Shown one piece after another: positions 35,304-47,805 of a stretch of 64,000 nucleotides of DNA. The DNA comes from Guyanagaster necrorhizus (taxonomy: Eukaryota > Basidiomycota > Agaricomycetes > Agaricales > Physalacriaceae). Below the pieces are notes generated by a model. It was given only the letters and a program-made list of their open reading frames with translations. It was not told where the DNA came from and made no database searches. Positions within the stretch are counted from its first letter, which is position 1; the number at the start of each line of letters is the position of its first letter. The stretch lies in NCBI RefSeq assembly GCF_019112545.1, contig NW_025064899.1, forward strand, positions 209,185 to 273,184, read 5' to 3'. A program made the translations under genes and the position numbers.

Positions 35304-37735
35304 TCACTGTAACCCCATTAATCCCCATTCAACATAGCGCTCGTAGTATGTCATACCACTGAGAGAAGCCTGAATAGATAACATTAAGGCCAACGAAAAT
35401 GTCATGAACAACATCAAAGACTCACCATTTTATACCAACATCGTGCCGAATCAATGCCTGGGAGTTCGCTTTGTACCATACCAAGCTTCGCATAGCAGCG
35501 CTGGATGAAGGAAAGTCAAACATAGATAACATTAGACAGGCGAGAAACTCATACATGTGGCACAATTTTGTGGATGCGCCGACGTTGAAGCCCTACCTTT
35601 CGAGCGATCACAATCTCCCTCTCAGATTTCAAGTACTCCTCGAAACCACGAGATGTATCATGAAACAGATTCAGGCTGCGCATCACGCCCATCGCTTTCT
35701 CGGGGGAACGGCTCTGACAAAGTCCCTAGCGGGAAGTTAGAACTTAAATATGGATGAAATCAATGCGTACCGCATATGGACAAGAGGCCATCTTCTCTAA
35801 CGCGCGACTAGTAGCTGTGGAAGAACACAGGGCATTCCCTGCTTCTTTCCAAGCCGGCCAATTCATGAACAGGCCGATGATGGCCGCGTGAGGATTAGAT
35901 TTGTTGAGCATGGGTCCCCAGTCCGAGAGAACGGACATGCCGACGTAATTTTTGTCCACGATATTTGAAACCTCGATGCGGTCGAAGCTTTTTGGGAATG
36001 ACGCATGGATTTTCAGAGTTCTCGGAAGGTCTCTAGCGTCTTGATTGAAGGAATAGATCTGTACTTTGAATCGACGAAGTCGCTTGGAGAACTCGACGAG
36101 CTGGTCTTTGACATAGAAGAACAGACAACCCATCAAGTCGTCTTCTGTCGTGCCGTGATCTTTTCCCGCTTTGAATATCTCGTCCATGCTAAGTCAGGGT
36201 GAGCATGGATATTAGCGTGAATGTAGACTCAAATGCTTACTCCCATCCTTCAAACGGATTGGCACTATCATTGACCATGAGATGGCCATCTATGAAGAGC
36301 CATTTGTTTGGGAGAGCCATATGAGCGTTCGCCGCTCCAAAAGGTAGAACAAGCCCGAACGATCGCCATCTTTCGAATGCAACCCTATGAGAAGGCCTGA
36401 TGGCCTCATAATACCTATCACGATAATCAGTCCGCTCTGGCGCGTTCATTATATTGTTTAAGGCGGTATTGATGGAAACAGGATCCAAAGTCGAACGGAT
36501 TTGATGGACAAGAAAATTGGCGGTATCGGAGGAGAGTTTGGTGTGCATGGTAGTAGAAGGTGTCAGCCGAGCGGATGTCCCATCGATGTTTCTGAGGGCA
36601 TCGGACTCGTAAAGATGTGGAAGGATGCGCGTCTCGTAAGACAGAGGCTGGAAAACGGAGTACCAGAGGTGAAGCGCATGTTCGGCCGCTTCCTCCTACA
36701 ACAAGAAATTAATGAATGATAGCTAGGCGACATAATCCTTACTCACAACATCTGCGATGATACCAAGGATAGAGAGAATCATGAGGTTACGGCACACGAC
36801 CATAGGATTGTGGTCATTGAGTACGATTTTAATTGACCCGGAATAATCCTCTGGTAACTTATTGACAGTCCTTACGACGTTTCGCAGATCACCCGAGGCT
36901 ACGGTTATAAGTCAGACGGGGACAGAGCGACAGCAACGATCCCAGCGCGCACCTACGAAGGCCAACGATAGATCTCGGGTCCGCAAGTCGTCCGCACCCT
37001 CGTTATGCTTTGGGTTGATGATATCGATCGCCTCGATGTTCCCCCACCTAGTAATATAGGATCAGTATTCAGACAGTGTGACACCACCCGAGAGCAACTC
37101 GCAGAATCATGCCCATTCCAAATGTAGATTGCGTCGAAATATCCGTAGGCGATACGTCGTCACTGTAAACGAACGCTGGCATCCTGTTCTCTCTGATCCA
37201 CGCCGGCGACCACGACACCAATTTCAATGGGTTTCTGCAATCTAAAACGATGTCAGTTTTGCTTCTCCAAGGTAGATTATGGGAGGCTACCTTTCTTGTG
37301 GAATCTCCAGTGCGCCAATTGACACTCTTTCGAGCAATATCGAACGAGAAAACACCCGTAACAGGTCAAAATTCCATCCCTGGGGCAACATTGGGATCTT
37401 GAGACGACATAATTCGCGCAACCGAGACGGCTCAGGGGGGGCGGCATCTTGGTCCCGAATTTTAAACGACTTTGACTGTATATCGCCCTTGCAATGTCAA
37501 TCATTTCATCTTGGAGCCCATGACGTGCGATTAAGCGTTCGAAATCTGTCCATTCGTTTATATCTTCTACAGGTGTGCCGTTCTTCGGTGTACCGGGGCG
37601 GGCCGAAAGCTGAAGTAGGGATCCCTTCGAATCGGTGTCGATCTTTTCCAAGGCAGACAAGAACGCCGATTTCTTATCGTCCTTTGTAGAGAGCTCAGAG
37701 AATGACCGTTCGAGGCTGTCGATGAGGGTCTGCAT
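35304..37735 (-). CDS. MYND zinc-finger protein with DUF4470 region
   Basis: Nine exons, read right to left: 37735-37291, 37241-37103, 37047-36953, 36898-36747, 36695-36241, 36188-35771, 35725-35555, 35500-35426, 35369-35304; 671 aa. All phases join. A MYND-type zinc finger lies near residues 116-150 (CPRDGILTC-YGC, RYCSKECQLAHW, final KKDC across the first intron). It is followed by a DUF4470-type block: FGMG-LWGNIEAIDIIN, SGDLRNVVRTVN, KLPEDYSG. The C-terminal half carries RIEVSNIVDKNYVG and the ending YYERYVEW, both usual for this Agaricomycete family. MYND fingers bind proline-rich partners; the role of the family is unknown. The second intron (37102-37048) is GC-AG. An upstream in-frame ATG at 37822 would add 29 residues; I prefer 37735 for its better context. 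The stop lies about 70 bp from the CpG-poor repeat block. Confidence 0.85.
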
Positions 37736-37929
37736 GGTGATCGTGGTGAGGGATGCTGCACATCGATGCGAGATTTTATCGTGGCTAGCACGTTGTTGAA
37801 TTGGCCCCGCGGTGTTAGGCATATATCATCATCACCCTGGAAATAGGCGCCCAAGATTCGCTTCTCAGTCAAATCATGGAGCCTCACAATAGCCAGGACC
37901 GCTTGAAATAGTATCGAATATTCAGTGGA

Positions 37930-38270
37930 CTAGGGCACGGTTGTGAGACCGAACCTGTCTGTGAACAAATAGAAGGCTGGAGCCAGAAGCAAAAATGACA
38001 TACCATGACTATAGTCCACGTATGGCGATGAATGTTGGCGTTCAAGCCTGGTGAGCGACCAACAGAACGATATTCACTGGATGAGGAAACGATCGTCGGT
38101 CTCGTGGCAGGTCGCAAGACCGAGCCCATCCGTAAGGTCTAAGAGTTGATAGAAGGTTGGACACATGAGTATAAGTGACACACCATGATCATAGTCTGAG
38201 TATAATGGCGAATGTTGGAGTTCACTCCATTTGGGGACCCATAGAACATATTGGTGAATTCAATGGACCG
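37930..38270. repeat. Diverged tandem duplication of about 165 bp
   Basis: Two units (about 37930-38070 and 38105-38270) share gcaagaccga/gtgagaccga, agaaggctgga/agaaggttgga, accatgactatagt/accatgatcatagt and gcgaatgttgg. They lie upstream of the MYND gene and are best seen as a non-coding minisatellite-like duplication. A faint third unit may lie near 38410. Confidence 0.5.
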
Positions 38271-38399
38271 ATGAACGTTTACGATACCCACAGGAATCGA
38301 ATCTGTTCTCGATACGTATCGTCGAGGCAATTTACGCTGAACATACTCTTTTATTGACGGTTCGGGCATTATAGTCCTATCACGACTCAACGTCGTTCT

Positions 38400-40560
38400 C
38401 GAGGTTCATTGTGAGAACCTGAACTAAGGGCAAACGGGTAGCATAGAAGGATCTGGACCATCCATCATTGACAGATAAACTGATAAGGAGAAGACAAAGG
38501 CAAAGAGATGATGGCAGCAGCTCTAAGTGCAAATGGTGGTCACTGATGAGAATATTGCAGGCTAACCAGGCCGTTGGGCCCCTTGATTAATCCTTCATGT
38601 GGGTTCCAGCAGAAGGGAACATTTTTGCAGACATCTGGCCAGGCTAAATGAGTCACCCACCACTCATGCACCGAAACCTCACAAAGCGAAAACGATGGAA
38701 CCATGTCGAGGTGTTCTCAGGCCAAACGGATGCAGCGGTGCAAAACTACAATGGCAAGCTACCAACCAGCTACAGCGATGTCCCCGAATCCTGCCCTAAG
38801 GTGGATGTGACACTGATGCGTCTTCCGACTCCGGAGGGTCAGAGAAAGATTATAGAAAGCCTAATGGACGTGGTATGTACCTACCATGATTGACATATAA
38901 ACATGTCAGACTCCCGACCATTCTGTAAAGAACTCTCTCATTGCGCCCCTGTTAAGTTCTAGAGAGAAGGCAAGCCAGATAAACATCGAAACCAAAGTGG
39001 CAGGATGCCAAGTTCAGGAGCCGGCACGGGTCGCCGGAAAATTTGGGATGACGGAGGAAGGAGGAAGGGTATGTTGGTTGTTCGCATCTCTCGAGAGGCG
39101 TTTTTTGCTCTATAATGTTCAAGAGTAATTATAATTTCGAATCAAGAGTCGTAGACTTATTTGTTCCATCCACCATATCTCAGAGTTCGTAAGCTTCTTC
39201 AAAGTTCCGTTCAAAAGTATTACATTGTAAAAACGCAATGAATGTCTGTTGTAATGTCATACTAGACCATGTCCAGGAATATAATAACTGCATAGATACA
39301 TTTCCAGGATGGAAGAAAGGCCGCAAATCGAGCTTTATGTCATACTAATGTACAGACCAGGAAGCCAGTTCTTAATCTTAGTGGCAGTACGTGAACATCT
39401 TGATAAGATGACCCAATCCAGATGTGACGTCGAGAGGGTATTTGTTCTCTAACGATCTTGTTGATGGTACATCCATGGTTGCACTGCCAACGGAATTCCT
39501 CTTCTTGACATAGAGTCCGCTATCTCTTTTCTGTCTCTTCCTTCGAGTAGCCACTCGAACTCTGCCGCTCGATCTTCTCCTCCCTCTGGTTATCGGCTGA
39601 AAGTGATGGCGCGTCTCATGCCCTCCGCCCCTTCCTTCTCGAGTTGTCATGTATGGTGGTTCGACGTCAACATCGGTCGGTGTTGATGCTCATACCATGA
39701 CTTTGCTGTGATCAGGCAGCATTTGCGCTCTCTCACTGCATGTAAGCATTCGTCTTCTGCATTCGTCTTCTTTTTTCATGCCTCTCCGGCTCACCAATAT
39801 CCCCAATAATGTCCATTTCAACCTATTTTAGTTTCTCGTATGTACTATTTCTCTCGTCCATCATGGCTAAGGCCTTTTCCCATCTAACATCTCCATCCAG
39901 GCATTTTCTCCAGATTCGAAAGGCTCGCCACCTCAAAACTTTCAAGAATCTATCTTCTGCTGTAATAATATTTCTATGTAGTGGGACTCACTACATTGGA
40001 ACAAGGTGAGTTAACCGTGGCCTTAACATAACCACTCTTTCGCGCACTGATCCCCAACCTCTAGAAACTAAAGACCCTTCTTATCTTGATATCATCTGTT
40101 CAGAGAAATCAAAGTATTCGAGGGAGTCTACGGCACTACGAGAACATGAAGATGGAAGTCAGAGGTGCCATTGTTGCAGATAGTCAAGGACATATGATCA
40201 TACAGCATACGGCGCACAACGAGGTATCTACTTTCCTATCGTTTTCCCATCGTTCCACCTCAATGTTTATTGTCTCTATTTCCTGGGATGACAAGCTGGA
40301 TAGTGGCCAGTCATTTAAGGGCCATATGGTTCAGATCTTCCTTTCATATTTGGGAGGTTAGAAAACTGAGTGAAACCATGGCTGAGTGTTGGATCTCATT
40401 TGCGATGATGTATTTGGATGCCAATGATAAGCTAAATTATGCTCGTCCGTGCTATTTCTCTTTTTGTCCTGCATGACTCATCCACAGAATCTCCTGCCTA
40501 GGTCGAATCTGGCTACAGTATACTCTGACCAGCGAAATAATTTGAGATAAGATATCAACT
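38400..40560. other. Intergenic, no supportable gene
   Basis: Only short ORFs, such as 38648-38893 plus (81 codons) and 39809-40009 plus (hydrophobic N-terminus), without a domain or a convincing splice pattern. A small unannotated gene cannot be excluded. Confidence 0.5.
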
Positions 40561-40581
40561 GAGCTGACTGATCGTATGGTA

Positions 40582-42776
40582 CTAATGTTGTTCTGCAAAA
40601 ACGCTATTGTAGATGGGACACAAATCATCCCAAGCTAAAGGACAGAGGGGTGAATCGAGGATACGATGGATCTGAAATTTAACTGGAGCTCACCAGCTAC
40701 AGGATCGATTGTAGTTCTAATATCTGGAATCCCCTCAGCAAGAACGACGGCGAGACCACTATACCAATGTTAGTTAAACCATGAATTAGCTTGACAGAAC
40801 ACTCACGCGTTAAGGTGAAAATCAATATGGCTGGCGTTACTTATTAGCATGTGTTCGATCGATACATACAGACATGTACATACCAGTGCAAGAACCAAGG
40901 TCCCGCATTGTCTGTCACGAATCGGATTGTCGTTTTCCCACCTTGGACAACTCCGGTTGTGTCTCTGCGAACCTATGAGCACACCAATTAGCACCGCGAA
41001 CCAACCAGTGAGGTAACCATACGAACCGGGTCAACAAAGTTATATACATCGCTGTTAGCACTTTTCACTACATAAAAAGTATGCTAAACACTTGGTCAAC
41101 AACTCCAGACGGCCAAGAGAATATAATATGCTCACCCCATGAAGGTGGAAGGGATGCTGGACGATCATGATTATAGGTAAAAAAAATCATGGAGAAAAAA
41201 GGCTCACGGGATCCCCCAATGCGTGGTCCCCAAAGAAATTGATCTCAATCACCTTTCCCAGCGGCAAACCGAATACGCTTCCGTTTGGAAGGAGATCCTG
41301 GGCGCGCTGAACACCACTAAGGATTTGGAGCAGTACAGGAACGGTCGGAGGAATAAACTGCACGCCGTTTATGGAGAATAGCCCACCATCGAACCCGAGG
41401 GTGAAATTCAGTACAACATCAGCGCCATAGGGAACAGGTCTTCCCGGCGCTCTAGGAGATTCCAGTGGATGCAGGTCGGTCTCGAGAAGCGGGATAACGT
41501 TTGACTGTATCGAGGTCGTGGGTTCCGTGTCTGGAGCGCCTTCGTAGCGCAGAATCGCGGAATTAATACCGTTTTCGAATCCTTGAGGACCGGCGTCGTT
41601 GGGCGCGGCACGGATCCAATAGTTATCCACCAGCTGGTTTGCTTCCAAGATGACGGAATACCGCTGGGCGGCCAGTATCTGAATTGAGTTCACTGTCAGC
41701 GGCTGTGTGTTGACACCGTCAGCTTCGATGATAGTGAGGTTATGTCCGTCAATTGAAAAAGTAAAGTTGGGATCGCAAGAGATGGCGAGGACTCGGAATC
41801 GGTAGCGCTTGTTAGGACATACGGTGACCAAGGCGAGAGGGGACGTGGGCTGTCAGCATAGCTTGTTAGGGTGTTCCGAGTTTTAAAAAATAGCCGCACT
41901 GACGTTCTCAAAGAATCGACCCATTCCGTTGATCAAGGTAGAATTGGCCAACGGAGGGAGCAAAGTCTCGGCTATCTGGGTAGCGGTGTCGTGGTACCTA
42001 AACTCGCCTCAGGAAAGAGCTCGATAGGCATACGACGGAAAATTACCAGTCTGCCAGAGTAATTATAGTTGTTGCTGAAAAACTATGTCAGTACCGAAAT
42101 CATCATAACAGTGCAAGAAACATACCATCATCCACGTCGTATAAAGCGCGATGAGGATCGTTTACGCCATTTGGGCCATCATACACGACCAGCGGTCCCC
42201 TGAGGCCGTCACAGTACTGCACTCCGATATGGGAGTGATACCAAAACGTTCCAGCTTGTTTAGGGACTCTGAATTCGTATTTGAATGAATGTCCGGCTGA
42301 GATGGGGCATTGCGTCACGAAACTGGTGCCGTCCTCGTAGTTTGTTCGGTGCTGGGATATACCGTGCCAATGCTAGCAGCATAGGGAATGAGATAAATAT
42401 ATTATCAATCATGTTAGCGCTTACGACGCTGGTGCTGACACCCATGGTGGTGTTCGTTAAATCGTCGATTACATTGATACTAAACTGGTCTCCCTGTCAA
42501 GAATATCAAAGCCTATTCGGATGGATCAGGAGAATTCTTACCTTGTTCCCGTAAATCAAGGGACCTGGAAAGACTCCACCTGCAAGTACGGTCCTGGAAT
42601 AAACTTAATGAGAAATAATATTTTACATGGGAGAAGCGGTTTGTTGCTCACGATCTTGTGACACCGTCTGGCGCGATGTCCTTGTTAACGATGTGAAGAT
42701 CGCCAGAGGATCCAAAAACTTCAAGTGACCTGGCAGAGTGGAACGACAGAAGAAAACCCAAGAGAAATATATACAT
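40582..42776 (-). CDS. Laccase (multicopper oxidase), 13 exons
   Basis: Secreted copper enzyme oxidising phenols with reduction of O2 to water; acts in lignin, pigment or detoxification chemistry. Exons right to left: 42776-42652, 42593-42542, 42493-42425, 42372-42126, 42074-42047, 41997-41904, 41849-41208, 41156-41136, 41083-41027, 40972-40884, 40830-40807, 40758-40694, 40634-40582; 521 aa, the usual size. It starts with a signal peptide ([17 protein letters not shown]). All four copper motifs are intact: HWHG (83-86), WYHSH (H128, H130), HPFHLHGH (420-427) and HCHIDFH (474-480). The residue ten after the type-1 Cys475 is Leu485, as in class 2 laccases. Twelve introns of 48-59 bp, all GT-AG. 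The start at 42776 gives a proper signal peptide; the open frame further upstream has no usable ATG. Confidence 0.95.
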
Positions 42777-42851
42777 TAAGAGAAGGGGAAAGGAAATGGA
42801 GTAGCGAGAGGGTTGTGAGACGGGTGCTCTAGAAGCATGACCTTGCAATGC

Positions 42852-42858
42852 ATTTATA
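42852..42858 (-). promoter_or_regulatory. TATA box of the laccase gene
   Basis: On the minus strand it reads agtataaatgc, about 76-82 bp before the chosen ATG at 42776. The position suits a fungal TATA promoter. Confidence 0.5.
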
Positions 42859-42859
42859 C

Positions 42860-45800
42860 TCTGCCGGAAAACTTGGCTTGTTGATTAGTATTTCCCGATA
42901 GCTGTGGAGCGACCGTAAAAAATGTCTTCATGCGTCTAATAGCGCCCTCGAGCATCGGCACGTACAAGACGGATCAGGCAGCAATAAAGTCTCGTCCCGG
43001 CTTTTAGTATGTTGAGCGGGAGGGACGGGTACCTGTATGCATGCGCTGGTACAAATGGGTAATCACTTTATGAAATGGATGATATGAAACATTTCAGTCT
43101 ATATAATAAGGGAACGCACGATCTGGATAAGATAAACATAGGCTCTTGATCCGTTGTCCACGGGCATGAGGTGATGAAAGAGTCGCCCTTACTTCACGTC
43201 ATAAAATGGCAGTTTTGGCGCTCATAAGGGGAATTGGTACCATGAGTCGGCGACAATAATGGTGGTGGTAGCACATTGCTAGACAGATGCTCCTCGTTGC
43301 TACAAAAGAGATATCCTTGTCGTCCTTGGATAGCTACAGGAGTACCACTATTTGCTAATATCAGTGGAAAAAGATAATCACAGCAATCGGTTCCGAAAGC
43401 GATGCTCACCCTATTGAATACGAATCGTGATAGATTAGTCAATTGAGGCTTTACTTAAGCTTTCTGCAAGAAGCGAGATTTGTACCTGACATTGAGCGCT
43501 TTTCGCTTATGCCCCTACTAGGACCGCTTATGCCCCGTTGCGGGGCAAGGTTGGTAACGGAATGTAGCATATCCAATGATATGCACCTGCCTACGTCGAG
43601 TTAGACCATGGATAATTGACGTCTAGATGACTGGCCATAACGTACATCGTTTCATGATACTAGTATATCAGAATAGAACACTTGAAACTCCGAAGTGCCA
43701 TCTAGGTCATTGTAACGATACGGTTATGTCGGCGTGCAAAGGGATTACGCCTACCACTGAGGGCTAGACGGTAGTCAGTTAGGGAGTATAAAACCAGAGC
43801 CTAGAGGTGCTTTATAGCTGGCCCATCAACACATGAAACGTTTGCGCTCGAAGACGCCGGTTATCTCCTTTCCCTGTTTCCCGCCAAAGAAACGCGCCGG
43901 AACATAAAAATACCATAACATTTGCAATATCGTCCCTGTATATACAACAGACAGCTATTGATATGGATCGGCTGAAAAGTAATCACCGTAAAGTGTGTTA
44001 TGTTCCATATACATAGGTCAGAAAGCCCTTGGAACTCTTGGAACAGGATATTAGCAGAAGTCAGTGGAACGAAGATGTACATACCTAGTACTTTCGACAA
44101 GTCATTAATCATTCCTGGAGGGCACCAAGAGATAATCAGATAGTAATCATTGCATTGGCTTTATATTTTAGGACCCAATTAACAAAGAGAAAGCCTTGAC
44201 AAGAGTTTAACCCATCGGAGGGGCGACGTCATGAAGTTGTCGCGAAGAAAGAGGCAGGGGGGTTCGGCCCGAAGTTATGTAATCATCATACCTGTTTTTG
44301 AGCTTGATCTTCTTTCACGACAGCCCATGCAAGCCCCTGCCACCTCCCTAGCGTGATCTTTTCATTACTACCTCATTACTCTCTCTTTGGCATATTTTCC
44401 TTCAGTAACGCCGCAACGGCGCTGGTTTTATCGACAGTGTCAGGAAAAGAGGACGAAACTTGAGTATATGCTGACCTGCTGTGAGTTTCTAGCAGGAACA
44501 TCACGTATTCTCATCTGTTACCTTACCTTGCTAGTATTGATGATGGCGGTGGTGGCGTTCCAGTCTCGTTGACTTAGTGGTCCAATATGTGCATCGCCCA
44601 TCAATTTTGCGACCGCATATACGAGGCGCAAAAGGAGACCAAGGATGCTGCGTATCCGTGGATAGAAATTAGTGCTGGGACCCCCAAAGCGTCATCGTTA
44701 CGACCAAGTTCATGAGCTCTGCCCACTACGTTTCTGTTTAAAGAACCGCGATATCTGGATGCTTGTCGATCCTACTAGTAGAAGGTTGTGGAAACGGAGG
44801 GTCGTTTCAATGGCAGAATGTATGCAGTGGAAGGAGAGGTAGTGATTCCTTTGTCAGCCGTTCTTTGGCCCTACTATACAAAGATGCGTTCCCCAGGCTC
44901 CTCATTACCTCCAGCTAATGCAGGCCATAGAAGCCGTTTGATGATACATACCATATTCGTTACTCCGACCCTACTACACAAGGACCCAGCATCCGTTTGT
45001 GCAGGCGTCGTTCACGGTTCAAATGGCTCATTAGCCTCGAACGGCGGATGCCACAAAGTCAAAATCGACCATCTTAATGGGTAGTGTCGCTCAGAAGGTT
45101 TAGAGAGAGCCGGTCGCCACCGCTGCCGACGACACATTCCGCCATCCATGGGATGTCATCTGCTTCGAGGATACAGGACAGCAATGTGCATCTTCGTCTC
45201 TATACCGGCTCGAAGGCCATCGTATTTACTCATAGATATTGCCCGACCTCCCAGAGAGCAGTGCTGATATGTGATCTCCAAGCAACTTTGCTGATCACAC
45301 AAACTCATCCCTACATGTACACTGGCAGACATTTATCCACTCTTCCATTCCTACTTCCTCAATTCTCTTCCTTGGTCCCGCCTCTCGATGGATTCCTTAG
45401 CCCAGAAAGGCTATTGATGATGTCCGTGTCCACTGTCGCCCATCCTTGTCGTCGGAAATCATTCGCCTAGATATCACTGTCAGTGAGTCAACATTTACTT
45501 CATGGAATGTGGCTATGACTTGCACTGCGGTCTGATTACAAGTACACACATTTAGGAGGTTTTCGCCATCGCAGACGCAGTGATCGCCCACGTTGCCGCG
45601 ATGGTCATGCAGGCATCAACGCGAAGCCACTGGAAAAGTCCAGGCGAAGAAGAATGGTTTATGTCATGACCGATTTCGGTTTGATGTCTGATTTGGCAGC
45701 GAATTTTTCTTACGTTGAGCTCACATCGATACGTCTGTAAGCATAGGTCTCTGTCTGGATTTGTCCGCAAAGCGTATTCTCCGCCAGCTGATGTTCGGTC

Positions 45801-46390
45801 CGACCGTTAACGTGTAAACATCAAGTTCGGTCGCCATTATATTCTCGATTCTTCATTCGGTGCTCTTACGGGCAGCTTTTGTTTTTATGTTCATTTTTAG
45901 AATTTCCATCGTGACTCGCTGGTATTGCGTTTATCTATCTGACTAGAACAACGACTGACTCGAATGTTTATAGAAAACGCGCGGTATGTTGATTGCTGGT
46001 TCTGGCATTGGGTTTTCCATAATTGTGTGTTTCCTTGACATATGTTGGAATGGATATGTCTTGCAATGGTCTAATGTCTTGAGGCCATTGTTATTGTGGA
46101 ATTACAACATGATTTCCATGAATTTTGGAGTACAATGCAGCGCATGAATAAGGTTGTTATCATCCTGGGACTAGTGATAGTTCTTTCTTCTTTTATGTCC
46201 GGTGCATGTTTGCAATAACCATACAGTATTAGATATTCGACAAGAGGGACTACTTTAGTCCCTTTAAGTAAAGTCAAATGTAGCTGATGAGCAACCTTTT
46301 TTCACTTTTAGCCAGAGTCCTTCCTCCACCTAAATGTGAGTGACCAACAACCATTTCCGCTTTGGATACGTGTTGTCACGTTCTGAAATT
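42860..46390. other. Laccase upstream region and intergenic DNA, no supportable gene
   Basis: Short ORFs on both strands (43194-43442 minus, 44788-45084 plus, 45084-45470 plus) show no recognisable domain. Upstream exons of the G-alpha-like gene may lie near its right end. Confidence 0.5.
43531..43547. repeat. Perfect 7-bp-stem inverted repeat
   Basis: tgccccg-ttg-cggggca. A related gcccct lies 20 bp to the left. It sits about 755 bp upstream of the laccase start; function unknown, possibly chance. Confidence 0.35.
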
Positions 46391-46397
46391 GAAATAG

Positions 46398-47360
46398 GGC
46401 AAGAAAGCCACTCAGGTCCTCGTCCTGGGCTTATCCGGCTCAGGCAAATCGACCATTATTAAGATTTTTTCCGATTCATCAATCTACCACGTCTTTCTAT
46501 GATTTACATGATTCAGAACATGCAGGTTTCATCCTTCTCTCCGCAAAATACGAGTGTTCGTTCCGGGACCGAAACAAACGACAGCTTCAAGGCTGGAACT
46601 GAGGACCTCCCTTCCGTGTGCAATGAAGTGACTTTGGATCTCGGACAGAAAGAGTTACTTTTGGTCGAGATGGACAATCGGTGGAAAGAGGACGCGTGTG
46701 ATTTAACGGCCTTGAAGGGTATCCTGTTCGTCGTCGACTTGATCGCGTACGATCAACTTTCTCCGGAACACTTCGTAGTTTCGGCAGCCCTCTGTCTCCC
46801 TTTCATACCCTTACGCTGCTTCTAGAACGTCATGGGAAACGCCATGAGAGAGTGGAAGTTTATAAATAATTCCCAATTGTTCAAGCACGTCCCTTTAGTG
46901 AGCCCACATTCGTCCCAGTTCGAAGCTCTAATAATAAGTTTCTCAGATCCTGTTCTTCAACAAGAACGATGTCTTTGAGAAAAAAGTACCTCTCTGAAAT
47001 ATCTCGCGTTTCTTTCTTTTTCGTACTTCCCTACACGTCAATGCTCTATGAGTGCCACAAATGGCTGTAGGAATTCGATGGAGTGCCAGGCATCGGCGAT
47101 GCCCAGGCTGGTCATGAATACTTCATGGACTGCTTCGCGAGGCTGGCTATCACCACATTCGGTAGACATGGGGATCGGAGGATATACATTCAGTAAGTGG
47201 CTCATGCCTTTCTCATATAACGATATTGGTGGTGATCATCTGTAGTACAGCTAGCGATACGGATGCTTCTGGACTTCGCGCGCTTCTAGGCGCAATTTCA
47301 GGTATAGTGGATGATTACCTTGTATCTATCTCACCGTCGCTTACTGATTCTTCAGAGTAA
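46398..47360 (+). CDS. Divergent G-protein alpha-like gene, 5' end not defined
   Basis: Exons I can trace: 46398-46488, 46524-46774, 46826-46897, 46947-46985, 47071-47192, 47246-47301, 47356-47360 (TAA). Guanine-nucleotide motifs in order: P-loop GLSGSGKST; a G3-region helix ALKGILFVVDLIAYDQ but with VEMDN where DVGGQ is normal; NKND as NKxD in ILFFNKNDVFEKK; and IYIHTASDTD in place of the TCATDT loop. The roughly 110-residue helical domain between P-loop and switch I of ordinary G-alpha is largely missing, and the protein stops at AIS-E without the receptor-binding tail. The first intron would be only 35 bp. It could be a fast-evolving member of an expanded basidiomycete G-alpha family or a decaying gene. 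The initiating exon upstream of 46398 was not found. Confidence 0.6.
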
Positions 47361-47805
47361 GCTTATTATTGGTCATTTCATGCTAACAGCTATTCTTTGT
47401 CTCCAGTCACAAGCGGCATGCCGAATACAAACCCGAGATACATGATTAATATGTACAGGCCGGCTGTTGATATGTTTTGTATGTGGGAGAGTTACAGAAG
47501 GATACTAATTAACATGCAAACAGAGAAATCATAAGCGGGCTGGTCCTGAGGCATTTTGTACGTGAATCGCGTATGAGATAGAGAATGTTGATGTCATACT
47601 ATGCTGTCCGTCATTTATGTGAAAAACTGTATCGTGTACCACAGCGAGATTTCCCTCATCAGTCTCGAAGCCAGCCCACTCGTCATTTTATTGTCCTACT
47701 CTTTTCTCCTCAGATCACTGCTTGTACAGTCATTCAAGGGACGTAAATCATGTAATGAGAAGATCGTCTTGCAAGTCCGCATTCTGATACGATACTAAGT
47801 ACATG

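Noticed and set aside
42648..42848. Laccase start at 42848
   Set aside because: That codon is TTG. ATG 42776 gives a normal signal peptide and the TATA box fits it.
43194..43442. Cys-containing minus ORF as a hydrophobin
   Set aside because: The eight-cysteine spacing with two CC pairs is absent.
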